From Pinus tabuliformis (lineage: Eukaryota; Streptophyta; Pinopsida; Pinales; Pinaceae), in the NCBI GenBank assembly GCA_031772625.1, contig CM062818.1:1683546167-1683610166 (forward strand): DNA of 64,000 bases, in the 5' to 3' direction. How positions within the stretch are numbered: position 1 is the stretch's first letter; every line of letters begins with the position of its first letter. This document shows positions 54,874 to 64,000 of the stretch, piece by piece. The notes beneath the pieces were generated by a model, which saw only the letters and a list, made by a program, of their open reading frames with translations, did not search any database and was not told the DNA's origin. The position numbers were made by a program, and so were the translations under genes.

Positions 54874-57800
54874 ATGGCCACTCCAGCAGCTTTAAACATT
54901 ACTCCTATCAATCCACCCAAAAAAGAGCTTGAAGCAGTGCCTCTAGCTGATAAGGACTACCTCATTCAGGATTTGGTTGTGGACAGGAATCACTTGCAGA
55001 CCTTCTGCCAGTTGAGAAACAATTATTTAAACAACTGTGACATGTATGGCATATGGGAGTCTAATTTGCCTTTTTACTTCCTTCCTTCTGTTAATATTTT
55101 TCCTGATATTATCCATCTATGTGCTGAGAACTATGATCCAACCCAAAGAGCTATCAAGTCTCCATCTGGGAGCATACTCTTCCATATCTCTCCTGATTCC
55201 ATTAACCAAATGCTAAATTTCAAGCAGACTTAGCTTCTAGTCCCTTTTTCTATGAAAATACCTGTTGGATGAAGGCTCTAAGCTCTCCAGCTCTGAGATT
55301 GCAAGAATTACAAGACATTCATGAGGGCAAACCGCCAACTGACAGAAACACCTCCATTCCTATGTGTCAACTTCAATGAGGTGGGAAAACTGCTTGTAGA
55401 TATGATTTCCTCTGTGCTAGGTTTTAAATCAAGTGAGCACATTGATGAAATATGGGTTGTCTTATTGTCTACATACAGCCCAGGACAGCCCCCTGCTGTC
55501 AAGTACAACTATGCCAAGTTCATTGCTCATAAAATGCATGACCAACTAGTGAAGCTGGATAGGGAGGGAATCTTCAAATATTCATCATATATCTATCATT
55601 TTTTCATGTATTACCAGTCTAAATGTTTCCAATGTCCCATCAAGAAGTTGGATTCAAAGGGTGAAAGAAGGTATGCTATTTTTTGGTCATCAGTCTTTCA
55701 TCAAGTCCAAGACTCTCCCTACTCTTACTGTGAGTTCATTGACCAATTTGTTTACCCAGTCTCCTATCTCTTGAAAATAAATCCTCCTCCTAGATTATCT
55801 TATGACATGCAAAATATATTACAGCTGTCCAAGAATTACAAAATAGGTGATTGGTATCTCTACCAAAATCACACTGTCATTAGAATCTATGGCTGTGAGC
55901 TCTGTCCTTACAGGCTCCCAAGATATGTACCAATGAGACTGTTTGCCTTGGAATACTACAGGAAACTCATCAATTCAGATCTCACTCATTTTCATAGTGC
56001 TAAGAAGAAAGCTCGCCTGAAATTTAAAGACCATCTAGGCCCCTTTATTATGAACAAGAAAGAAGGTTGGCAGGATGCTGACCAAATATTGAAGGAGAAA
56101 CTCAAGTTGAAAAGAAGTTTCTGGTGGGTCCCTTATGACCCGGATGGCTTTATCAGTGCCAGAAGAGTTAAATATAGGCTGACAGCATATGAACATTGCA
56201 AAATTCCACACATTGAACAATTTGCTAATCAAGATGAGTGGGTGCAAGGCACATTAGTTGAAGAACTCACTCAAGAAGAAATAATGGAGCAAAATGTCAA
56301 AGATTTAGAAAAAACTCTTGACTTGGATTCTTTTCAGCAGGTAACATTCAAATTGCCACACCAAGTTGGAGAGGGCTCATCCACTGCTGCAGCTTCACAA
56401 GCTGCCCAAGAAGCATCTACATCAGCAACAGGTACAGCAAAAGGAAAGGAGGTGATGGATGCAGAGCAAGAAATGGTTACAGAACAACCTACCACCTCAA
56501 AGGAGCAAACTCAAGAACAGGCTCCTCCACAGCAAATAGAGGCACTGCAAGTGCCAGCTTTACAAACTCCTGCTAATGAAGAAAGAGGTAAGAAGCGAGA
56601 CCGAGAAGACTCCACACCTGCTAGTGGGTCTACCCAGCAGCCCGAAGCCAAGAGGCAAAAAGTTGATCCTCCAGTTGAGGAGGAAATTAGTGAAGAGGTC
56701 CTAGAAAGTCCAAGGAGAGAAAGGGAAGCAAGCCAACAGACACCTACTAGCTCTTTCCAACAAGAGCAAGAGAGGCAGCATGGCATGGAGGTATCCTCCT
56801 CAACACAACAAAGCAAGCGGCCACCTAGTATCAAAACTGATTTCATGGAAATCAAAGCCCAAAATGAACTGTTAAGAGTACAGCTATATGATCAGTTCCT
56901 CAAGGCAACACCTGCCAAACAATAAAGATTGATGGCAGCTTATGATTTAAAAGAAGAAAAAATGATTCTTAGCCATTTCAAGCCGAAGATACAGCAGCCA
57001 CAGTCAGCTGCAGATTATGTGAAGACAAACTTAGAGGTCCTTGCCAAGGACATTCACCCCATGGACCAAATAGAATTGCATAAGCAAACAGGTGAGATGG
57101 TCTATGCCACTCTAACAGATAAGGCCATGTTGGCCCATGAATTGAAGGAACCTTTGAAGAATACAAATACTCAACTAGATTTGGAAAGAATGTCCTCCTC
57201 AGCCAAAGATAACAGAATAAAAACATTGGAGGACATTATTGTGGACCTAGGACATGATCCTAAGGATCCTAAGGGTGTCAAAGCCCTTATGAAGAAAAAA
57301 GAAGATGATATTACTGCCATCGGAAAACAATTGAGGTTGCCTCCTACTATGCACCCTCAAACTGCAGAGCTGGTACAAGAAAAAGATGCTGAGGATACAA
57401 TGGATCTACTGATGAGGGTGAACCAAAGAATAATTCAGATGGAGGAAGAATTGGAAAGAACAGTCCAAGGCAAGCAGGGAGAGTCGACCTCCCAGCCACC
57501 TCAAACAGTTCCAACTGATGTCCCTATTCCTCCTACACAAGCAACAACAATCCCTCCAGTCATCCCAACAATTACAGCAGTAGAAACTACAACAACACCT
57601 GAATCTAGCATGAGCATGGAAGAAATGATGAAGGATGTCAAAGAGCTAGAAGTTCAGGCAACAGAAGTAAAAGAGGCCAAAGAAAAGTTGGCCAAGCTGG
57701 AGGCAAGCTATGACAAATCAAAAATGACAGTAGCTGAGAAGCAAAGAGAGATAAAAGCTTTGGACAACAAGGTAAAGGCATTAGAGAAAGAGCTGGCTTT

Positions 57801-58491
57801 AGACAAAACTCTAGATGAAATAAAGAAGATTTTGTGGGCCAAAATCAATCAGTCAATCACTGACCAATGGCGGTCAATTCAGGCTATATATGAACAGATT
57901 GAGTTAATAGGCCTGGCCCAGTTTGAAAATCAAAGAGCTAGAGCAACATTGGGAGTTATGCCTGAACAAGCCAATAAGATGATCAACTTTTTGAATAAAC
58001 ATACCAAAGAGGAGCTTGCAGCAATGCAAATCATGAGTAGAACAGATACCAGATTGACAACAAAGAAGGTGTTGACCTTAAGGAATTTTGTGCAAACTCT
58101 GGAAAGGAAATGTCATGAAATTAAAGTAGATATAGACAATTTCAAGCTGAAGCTTGCAGCATTACAATGCAGGGGATTGCCCAACTTGTTGACCAACGCT
58201 GGAAGACTGCTGACCCGAGAACAATATGCCACCAGGGTGAACAATTATGTTACAAATCAGATTACTGCATCTTCAAGTTCCCCAGCAGAAACAGGGCCTC
58301 CCTCTGGACAGACTCTCTATGACAAATTAGAGAACTTATTTTACATTGAGCATGAAATCAATCATCTGTTTGAGGTCCCACCCAATTTTTATAAATACAC
58401 AGAAGCTGATGAGACACTCATAAAAATACAAAGACATCAGCTACCTCCTGAGGATTGGTGGCAGGCAATGCTGGAAATTTTGCCTAGGTAA
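54874..58491 (+). pseudogene. Giant extra ORF (ORF1) of the Tat/Ogre-type element
   Basis: One frame of 1,206 codons from ATG 54874 (good context, CAAGATGGCC) to TAG 58491, interrupted by TAG at 55231, by a pair of compensating single-base shifts (an extra A at about 55255-55258, a missing base at about 55311-55316), and by TAA at 56923. All three open pieces are in the same frame. Residues 1-460 look globular (many Tyr, Phe, Trp). Residues about 480-680 are low-complexity Gln/Thr/Glu with a bipartite nuclear-signal-like KKRDRE (about 571) and KRQK (about 592). Residues about 912-990 are a heptad-like coiled coil. The C terminus is helical and ends WWQAMLEILPR. No enzyme motif is seen. Tat/Ogre elements are known to carry an extra ORF of unknown function; here it lies before the PBS, not after. 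The stops fit CAG/CAA change. Confidence 0.7.
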
Positions 58492-59681
58492 TTTCGGTCT
58501 TTTTCCTCTTCTTTTCAGTTTCAGATTTTGGTCAACCACAGGTCATCTACAGGTCAGCAGAGTTGAGTACGCAGGCACCGGACAGAGCATGAAGACAACA
58601 GGCAGAGCAGGTCAAAGCAGTGACTCAGCAAATCACTGGGACAGCAGGCCCAAAAAACGCAAATTAAAAGCGCAGCCTCAGCCGACTCAGTTGATCCCAA
58701 AAGTCTAAATTTTCTGACAAAATGGACAGCTAGCAAGCTAATACTTACTGCAGCATTTAATTCTTCATTTACTTCCTTGGAAGAGTTGGTGATGTAATTT
58801 ATTGCATGAAGACTCATCATCTAGATATTTTGTATCTCATTTTTGTATATATACCTCCCCATAGAACGTATTTGGGGTTGGTGATTTTCTCTCTAAGACA
58901 CTGCGCTGTAAATTTTCAGACTTTCTAATACAAATGGCTGGTGAAGTTCATGGTCTCTGCACTGTCTGGATGTGAAAGTAATGAACTGCGTTCTGCTACA
59001 GAATTCCTGTGTCGTTTAATGGAACAATAAGTTTTCCTAAACCGTGTTTTGTCTTTTCTGTGTTTACAAGTTTCATATATGTTTCATGATCTTAGCAATA
59101 GAGAAGAAGAATAACTCAGGACTTGTTTGAATACACCCTGTGCTCAATCTCTGTTTCTAACTATGTTTTCTTCAAAATTGGTCATAAATATGAATTCTTA
59201 ATTGCTCATGTTTGCACTAATTCTCTCATTATGAATGTTGTTTAGGAATTCTTAATTGCTCCTAGATAATATTCTCACACTTTCCCTCTATCAGCATAGT
59301 GAAAGATCCTTGACTGCCTTTCATTCCCTGATTTCATGCCATCATTTCCCAGATTTGAAGAATTGTTCCATAGATGCCTGCCTGGCTCTGTAGCATTACC
59401 TTTTCCCTAAGAAATACTTTCAATAGTACACCATCATTGACTCCATTGCCCAATAGTTTAGACTGTTCTAAGATTGCATCCCAGTTCTGCCTGAACTCAT
59501 CATCCAACCAAATTTAAAACAAAACCCTATACATCATAACTAGCCTAAAATTACTCCAAAACAAAGCTAAAATATAAGGAGAGAGCCCTCTCCGGTTGCA
59601 GGTAGGCTAGAACCTGCAGCTAAAAGATTGGTTAGTGGTTACCTCGGCCGTATTCCCTTAGGAGCCAGGGAACAACCTGAG
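58492..59681 (+). promoter_or_regulatory. Probable promoter, R and U5 part of the Tat LTR
   Basis: TATATATA at 58846-58853 (GTATATATACCTCCCC) suggests transcription from about 58880. After it comes 0.8 kb without coding frames. A 6-bp-stem hairpin, TGCAGGT...ACCTGCA, lies at about 59598-59619 in U5. AATAAG near 59027 could serve as a weak polyadenylation signal. Confidence 0.5.
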
Positions 59682-59693
59682 TGATAACATCAT

Positions 59694-59710
59694 TGGCGAC
59701 TCCACTGGGG
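59694..59710 (+). promoter_or_regulatory. Primer binding site, Tat type (tRNA-Arg-like)
   Basis: TGGCGACTCCACTGGGG follows the LTR end TGATAACA by four bases. To my knowledge this sequence is characteristic of plant Tat/Ogre elements and is complementary to the 3' end of an arginine tRNA. It lies only about 0.2 kb before gag. Confidence 0.85.
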
Positions 59711-59917
59711 AACTGAATGCCTAGTTGTCACTGCTGTCCATTTTCTAAGTTTTAGGATTTAGGCAGTTGTTCCAAAGATTTGACCAGTTTCCCTATTTTG
59801 AACATATTCAAAGAAAATCCAAAGCCTCCCTATTTCTAAAAGGAACTCTTGTAAAACATTGATAAAAACTGTGATTATAAAACATTCCCAGAAAATACCA
59901 AAAAACAAGTTTAGAAG

Positions 59918-61611
59918 TTGGCTCCAAAGAAGAAAACTCGTTATACTAGGTCAAATCCTGACCTAGACCCCCCAGTTTTTTTTGAAAATCCCAGCTTAAT
60001 CCCAAAGATCCTTAGGAAACAAGAGGAACAAGAAGATTCTGCTGATTCAAGCCCTGAAAAAGTTCAGCAAAACCATATCCCAACGCCTGCTAAAGCTTCA
60101 CTCCATCCTCACATTACCCCTACTTCTCCTAGTTCTTCATCCACCTCTCAAAGCACCTTCTCCACACCCCCATCTACTACACATATTTCTACCACCGTTC
60201 CTATTGTTCCAGTTGTCCCATTTCTTCTTGTCGTCCCATTTATCCCGGCAAACATGGCGAATCGTTATGCTCCTTTACAGTTGCCTGCAAATCCAGGGGC
60301 TATGCCTCAAGATTATCAAAGTAAAATCACATATTTTGATGGAACTGGCTCTTATACAACCCAACAACACACTAATAAAATGCAAGATTACTTTGAGAAT
60401 TATGAAATAGATGATGATGATGTGAGAATGAAAATATTTGTTCAAAGTCTAACAGGTGAAGTAAGAACTTGGTTTAGAGCACTAGCTACAAATTCCATAG
60501 CTAATCCGGATGCTCTTTACCAAACATTTCTCAACAGATGGGAGAAAAAGAAAGATCCACTGCACATTTTATCAGAGTATGGCACTATAAAAAGAGGCCC
60601 ACAGGAAACTATTCTAGACTATTGCGCTAGATTCAACAATGTTTATAATGTTATACCTCAAAATCTAATACCTCCACCTGATTTAGCTTTGATCAAATTC
60701 CCTGATGGATTTGATTTTGACATGGCATATAAATTGAGGGAAAGAGCCCCTCAAACCTTAGCAGACATGCAGAATATAGCTGTTAGTGTGGAGGCAACCA
60801 CATTGCTAAACGAAACCGAGCAAGAGCTGAAAGAAAAACAACTTTTGAAAAAGAACCTTCAGCTTTTGAGAAAAAACTTGATGCAATAATCAAAGGTATG
60901 GACAGGCTTGGGGATAGGGTGGAAGCCATCGAAAGAAAATCATCATGGGAAGGTCAGCCAAGTAACACTGTAAGAAACCCAAACTTTAGAAAAAACTGGA
61001 ATCCAAATGTTGGAAGGGCTGGCCCTGACCAGAACATTAGACCTCCATTTCAAGAGAATTATGTCGAGGCCTCAACATCTAGTGAACCAACAGATGACCC
61101 TCACATCAACTTGATGGGTTTGAACAGTGAGCAACAAATCTTTTTAACTCAAGAAGACCAAGAGGCCCATAATTTCAATCAATTTCAAACCAAATCAGGA
61201 GAGTCATTTGATTTTAGGGAAGGCTATGATGCAGCAGTCTATGAGGTTCATAAACAGTACAAATTAAGAAGTAGAACCATAGATGTGCATGAACCTACCA
61301 AGTTGAAGGATACCAAGCAGCCAAAGAAAGTAAAAGATAAAGCTGCCCTGACAGAATCCTCTGATAAAACAGACCCAGACCCAAAGGAAGTCATTGTGGA
61401 AGATATATCAGATGTACAGCCCTCTAAAAACCAGCCATACATACCCTCTCCTCCAAAAGAAAATGTAACTGGCCCTCCTGAAAACAGTTTCAAAACAGTT
61501 TTAATTCGTAACAACACTACTAATCAAGAAAAGGTCAATGAAAATTCAGTTGAAAAGGAAACGTCTGCTGCCCATAATGCAAAAGTTCAAGTACAAAACC
61601 CTTTAACTTAG
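59918..61611 (+). pseudogene. gag: Tat-type Gag
   Basis: The expected start MAPKKKTRY reads TTG at 59918 instead of ATG, so the start is probably lost; the next in-frame ATG is at 60254 (MANRYAPLQL). Residues about 115-280 are the gypsy Gag core (TYFDGTGSYTTQQHTNKMQD, VRTWFRALATNSIANPDALY, FLNRWEKKKDPLHILSEY). A shift in the A-rich run near 60850 ends this frame at 60889. The true frame continues from about 60852 (KEPSAFEKKLDAIIKGMDRL) to TAG at 61609. The N-terminal 100 residues are Pro/Ser/Thr-rich. I see no zinc knuckle in the tail. Gag would form the particle. Confidence 0.85.
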
Positions 61612-62462
61612 AAACAGAAATAGGTAAGCTGAAAATAGCCATTCCTCTCTCTGAACTTGCCAAACATGAGGTGTACAGACATCAAATCAATAGGTCACTG
61701 CAAATACCAGAGAACAGGGATGCAGTCAATGTTCTTGATGATCAACCAGAATTGATTTTTGGTCCTGAAGTCAATGGTAAAACAGTAGACGGAGGGGTTC
61801 ATCCATTTTATGTGAGCTTAAACATTCATGACAAAGTGCTGCATAATGCAATGTTTGATTTGGGAGCTTCCCATAACCTAATGCCTAAGTCGGTAATGGA
61901 AAGATTAGACCTAGATATCACAAGGCCCTACAAAGACTTATTCTCATTTGATTCCAGCCAAGTCAAGTGTCTAGGCCTAATCAAAGACCTTTGTGTATCC
62001 TTAGTCCAATATCCAGCTAAGACAATCTTGATGGATGTGGCGGTAGTTGACATTCCACCTAAGTATGGTATGCTTTTATCAAGGTCTTGGGGGGCCAAAC
62101 TCCAAGGATCTTTGCAACTAGACATGTCCTATGCCACTATTTCAGTATTTGGGCAACCAAAGAGATTATATCGCGAAACATTAATGAAATATGTGGTTAG
62201 TAGTCAAGAAAAGCCCCAAAACTTTCCCATCTATTCTAGCCATTCTAATTTGGATTCGTTCATTTTATATAATGCTGATATGTGTTCCAAAATTGATGTC
62301 AAACTTCTAAAAACAACACAAGGCATAGATGAACAATCTTGTGCCCAAGATCAAAAAGTCCTTGATATAATTGATACAACAAATGAAAATGACATAGCAC
62401 ATGATTTACAAGAACCCAATCTGCCCATTGTACAAGCTTCTGAAAAGGCTAGTCATGACTAA
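61612..62462 (+). pseudogene. pro: Tat-type aspartic protease
   Basis: The frame is linked to the Gag tail by a single missing T in a CCCTTTAAC run at about 61602. It is then open from FNLETEIGKLKIAIPLSELA to TAA at 62460. The catalytic motif is D-L-G-A-S (Asp codon at 61857), followed by HNLMPKSVMERL and the PPKYGMLLSRSWGAKLQGSL stretch usual for Tat proteases. It should cut the polyprotein. The stop directly precedes the RNase H domain in the same frame. Confidence 0.85.
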
Positions 62463-62870
62463 GAAATATCATGGTACTTAGAGTTTGATGGATTAGTAAA
62501 CAAATTAGGAGTAGGGGCAGGGGTTTGGATACACAACATGCAAAATGACCATGCTGAAGGTCATGCATATAGGTTAAATTTCAGATGCACAAACAATATG
62601 GCTACGTATGAAACCCTTTTGCTAGGACTCACGCTGATCAGAATACTAGGTGCAACAAAAATTTCAATTCTAGGGGATTCAGATCTGATCATACAGCAGA
62701 TGAAGGGAAATTTTGTCACAAATGATCTTAGGTTGAGGGCTTACAGAGGGGCATCCATTGAAATACTTGACACCTTCTCAGAATCTCAACTCACCAAAAT
62801 TCCTAGAAAGCATAATCTACATGCACATAGCTTGGCAACTTTTGCCAACACTTGCAAGCTTCCTTTTTAG
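62463..62870 (+). pseudogene. Archaeal-type RNase H (aRNH) domain placed before reverse transcriptase
   Basis: In frame after the TAA at 62460: WYLEFDG with the first catalytic Asp at 62487, GVGAGVWI, then FRCTNNMATYETLLLGL with Glu at 62610, then ILGDSDLIIQQM with Asp at 62676. The last expected Asp (in the usual A-D-A-L-A) reads His at 62826 (LHAHSLA). The domain ends at TAG 62868. A second RNase H of this kind is a known mark of the Tat group. Here it lies between protease and reverse transcriptase. Confidence 0.8.
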
Positions 62871-64000
62871 CCCAACCACCATTTCACTGCCGAAATCAAA
62901 CATAGACCTGCTGTCCCTGATAATGTCAAAAATTGGCAGATCTTTGAAAATGACAGATAGATAAACAATTTCCTCACGTTGCAAGAGGAATTCTCAAGCA
63001 TAAACATTGATACAAATACCATGGATGATCCACAACAAGTGATAGACAAAGGTGAGCAAAACATATCAGCTGAGACAACAAATTTAATTTTTCACCCAGC
63101 AACTTTTGATGACAAAAATGTACAAGAACTGAACCAAGCACATCTTGATGAAATAGCTGAGGCAGAAGCTGAAGTAATTGAACTAAAAGATGATTTTCTG
63201 CCCACAGGCTTAACTCCTTTGGAGGATTTATTCGATTCAAATGAAATTTCAAGGAAGCCAAAAATGTAACCACTGAATGCTGAAATTGAGGACTGTAACA
63301 TTGGAACCGCAGAAAATCCCAAAATGGTAAAATTGTCAAAATCATTGCCTGCTGATCATAAGTTGAAATACATTGAGTTGTTTAAGGAGTTCCAAGATGT
63401 CTTTGCCTGGAGTTATGAAGACCTCAAGTCCTATGATACCTCAGTCATCCAACATACTATACCTTTGAAAGAGAATCAAAAGCCTTTTAAACAGAAGCTT
63501 AGAAGGGTGAATCTCGTCCTCCTTCCCCTGATTGAAAAGGAAGTTAATCGAATGTATGAAGCTGGAATTATTGCACCTATCAGGTTCTCAGAGTGGATTT
63601 CAAATCTAGTGCCTACTAGGAAGAAAACGGGAGAGATAAGACTGTGTGTTGATTTGAGAAATTTGAACAAAGTCTCTCTCAAATATCATTACCCTTTACC
63701 AAAAATGGAACATATCCTACAAAGGGTAGTGGGAGCTTCTAGGATTTCATTATTAGATGGATTCTCAGGATTCAATCAGATCTTAGTGCACTCGGATGAT
63801 CAAGACAAAACTGCCTTTACAACACCTTGGGGAACCTTTAAATATGTCAAAATGCCTTTTGGGCTCAAAAATGCAGAGGCCACTTTTCAAATAGCAATGG
63901 ACATAGCTTTCACCAAATAGATCCATGATTTCTTAGTCATATACCTCGATGACCTCACTGCCTTTTCAAAATCAAACCAAGAACATTTAGAACAACTAAG
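62871..64000 (+). pseudogene. pol: Spacer and Tat reverse transcriptase, cut by the window end
   Basis: Same frame as the protease and RNase H. Stops: TAG 62958, TAA 63267, TAG 63918. The spacer (about 62871-63320) is acidic (EIAEAEAEVIELKDDF). Reverse transcriptase starts near 63380 (KEFQDVFAWSYEDL), then IIAPIRFSEWISNLVPTRKK, LCVDLRNLNK, SLLDGFSGFNQI, KYVKMPFGLKNAEATF and YLDD at 63942-63953, followed by LTAFSKSNQEHL to the end of the window. All visible catalytic motifs are kept. Confidence 0.9.

Larger units (their letters stand above)
52640..59689 (+). repeat. Putative very long 5' LTR of a Tat-lineage element (left edge uncertain)
   Basis: The right edge is good: TGATAACA, then TCAT, then a Tat-type PBS. 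Upstream of it lie a TATA box (58846) and, before that, the 1,206-codon ORF1. If the LTR includes ORF1 it is at least 5 kb and perhaps 7 kb, within or above the range of Ogre-type LTRs. The alternative is a short LTR of about 1.2 kb starting just after ORF1 at 58491, with ORF1 belonging to something else. I found no LTR start there, but the 3' LTR is outside the window. Confidence 0.4.
59694..64000 (+). mobile_element. Internal region of a Tat-lineage Ty3/gypsy element, running off the window
   Basis: Order: PBS, Gag, Gag tail, protease, archaeal-type RNase H, spacer, reverse transcriptase up to just after YLDD. From 61612 onward everything is in one frame with five stops. The usual RNase H, integrase and 3' LTR must lie beyond 64000. 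No frame is intact. Confidence 0.88.

Noticed and set aside
1..64000. tRNA, rRNA, CRISPR, organelle DNA insertions, telomere repeats, LINEs, disease-resistance genes
   Set aside because: No sequence with the needed motifs was recognised on either strand. tRNA-like words are only primer binding sites.

Overview
The window is nuclear DNA from a plant, most likely a large-genome seed plant. It is AT-rich, has almost no intact genes, and is built mostly of nested, decayed LTR retrotransposons of Ty1/copia and Ty3/gypsy type with plant-style primer binding sites (initiator-Met tRNA for copia, an Arg-type site for Tat). I found no rRNA, tRNA, CRISPR or prokaryotic features. The species cannot be fixed from the sequence.

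Layout. 0.3-0.5 kb: tail of an unknown coding relic. 0.75-5.1 kb: a complete gag-only LTR element (TR-GAG type, copy A) with a PBS, a polypurine tract and a near-perfect 5-bp target duplication. It sits in a repeat (X) whose second copy at 16.6 kb preserves the empty site. 5.40-5.74 kb: a TRIM (two 142-bp LTRs, PBS, purine tract) in the same repeat. 7.0-11.9 kb: an array of diverged units that look like exons with splice signals; the clearest two-exon cassette is open and phase-symmetric. 12.2-16 kb: a minus-strand pseudogene of unknown family with a duplicated exon, followed by inverted repeat arms. 18.2-19.1 kb: the LTR of a third TR-GAG copy (C), split by a copia element (19.1-23.9 kb, minus strand) whose gag-pol frame is whole except for three stops. 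25.0-30.3 kb: TR-GAG copy B (minus strand) with a perfect CATCT duplication; its 5' LTR carries a 1.16-kb Mutator-like non-autonomous insertion with a 10-bp duplication. 31.8-37.2 kb: a second exon-like array. 37.2-52.4 kb: LTR-like pieces, unknown pseudogene traces, two degraded copia fragments and a degraded gypsy pol fragment, all on the minus strand. 52.4-64.0 kb: the left part of a large Tat/Ogre-lineage gypsy element on the plus strand, with a giant extra ORF of about 1,205 codons, a CpG-rich leader, a TATA box, a Tat-type PBS, gag, protease, an archaeal-type RNase H and reverse transcriptase running off the end.

Most notable: (1) the large extra ORF of the Tat element lies upstream of both the TATA box and the PBS, so it appears to lie inside a very long LTR (U3) rather than between PBS and gag; (2) the phase-symmetric mini-exon arrays at two loci; (3) a family of gag-only retrotransposons with a second conserved reading frame. 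None of the transposon genes is intact. Many of the inactivating stops fit CAG/CAA to TAG/TAA change, as expected from deamination of methylated cytosine.
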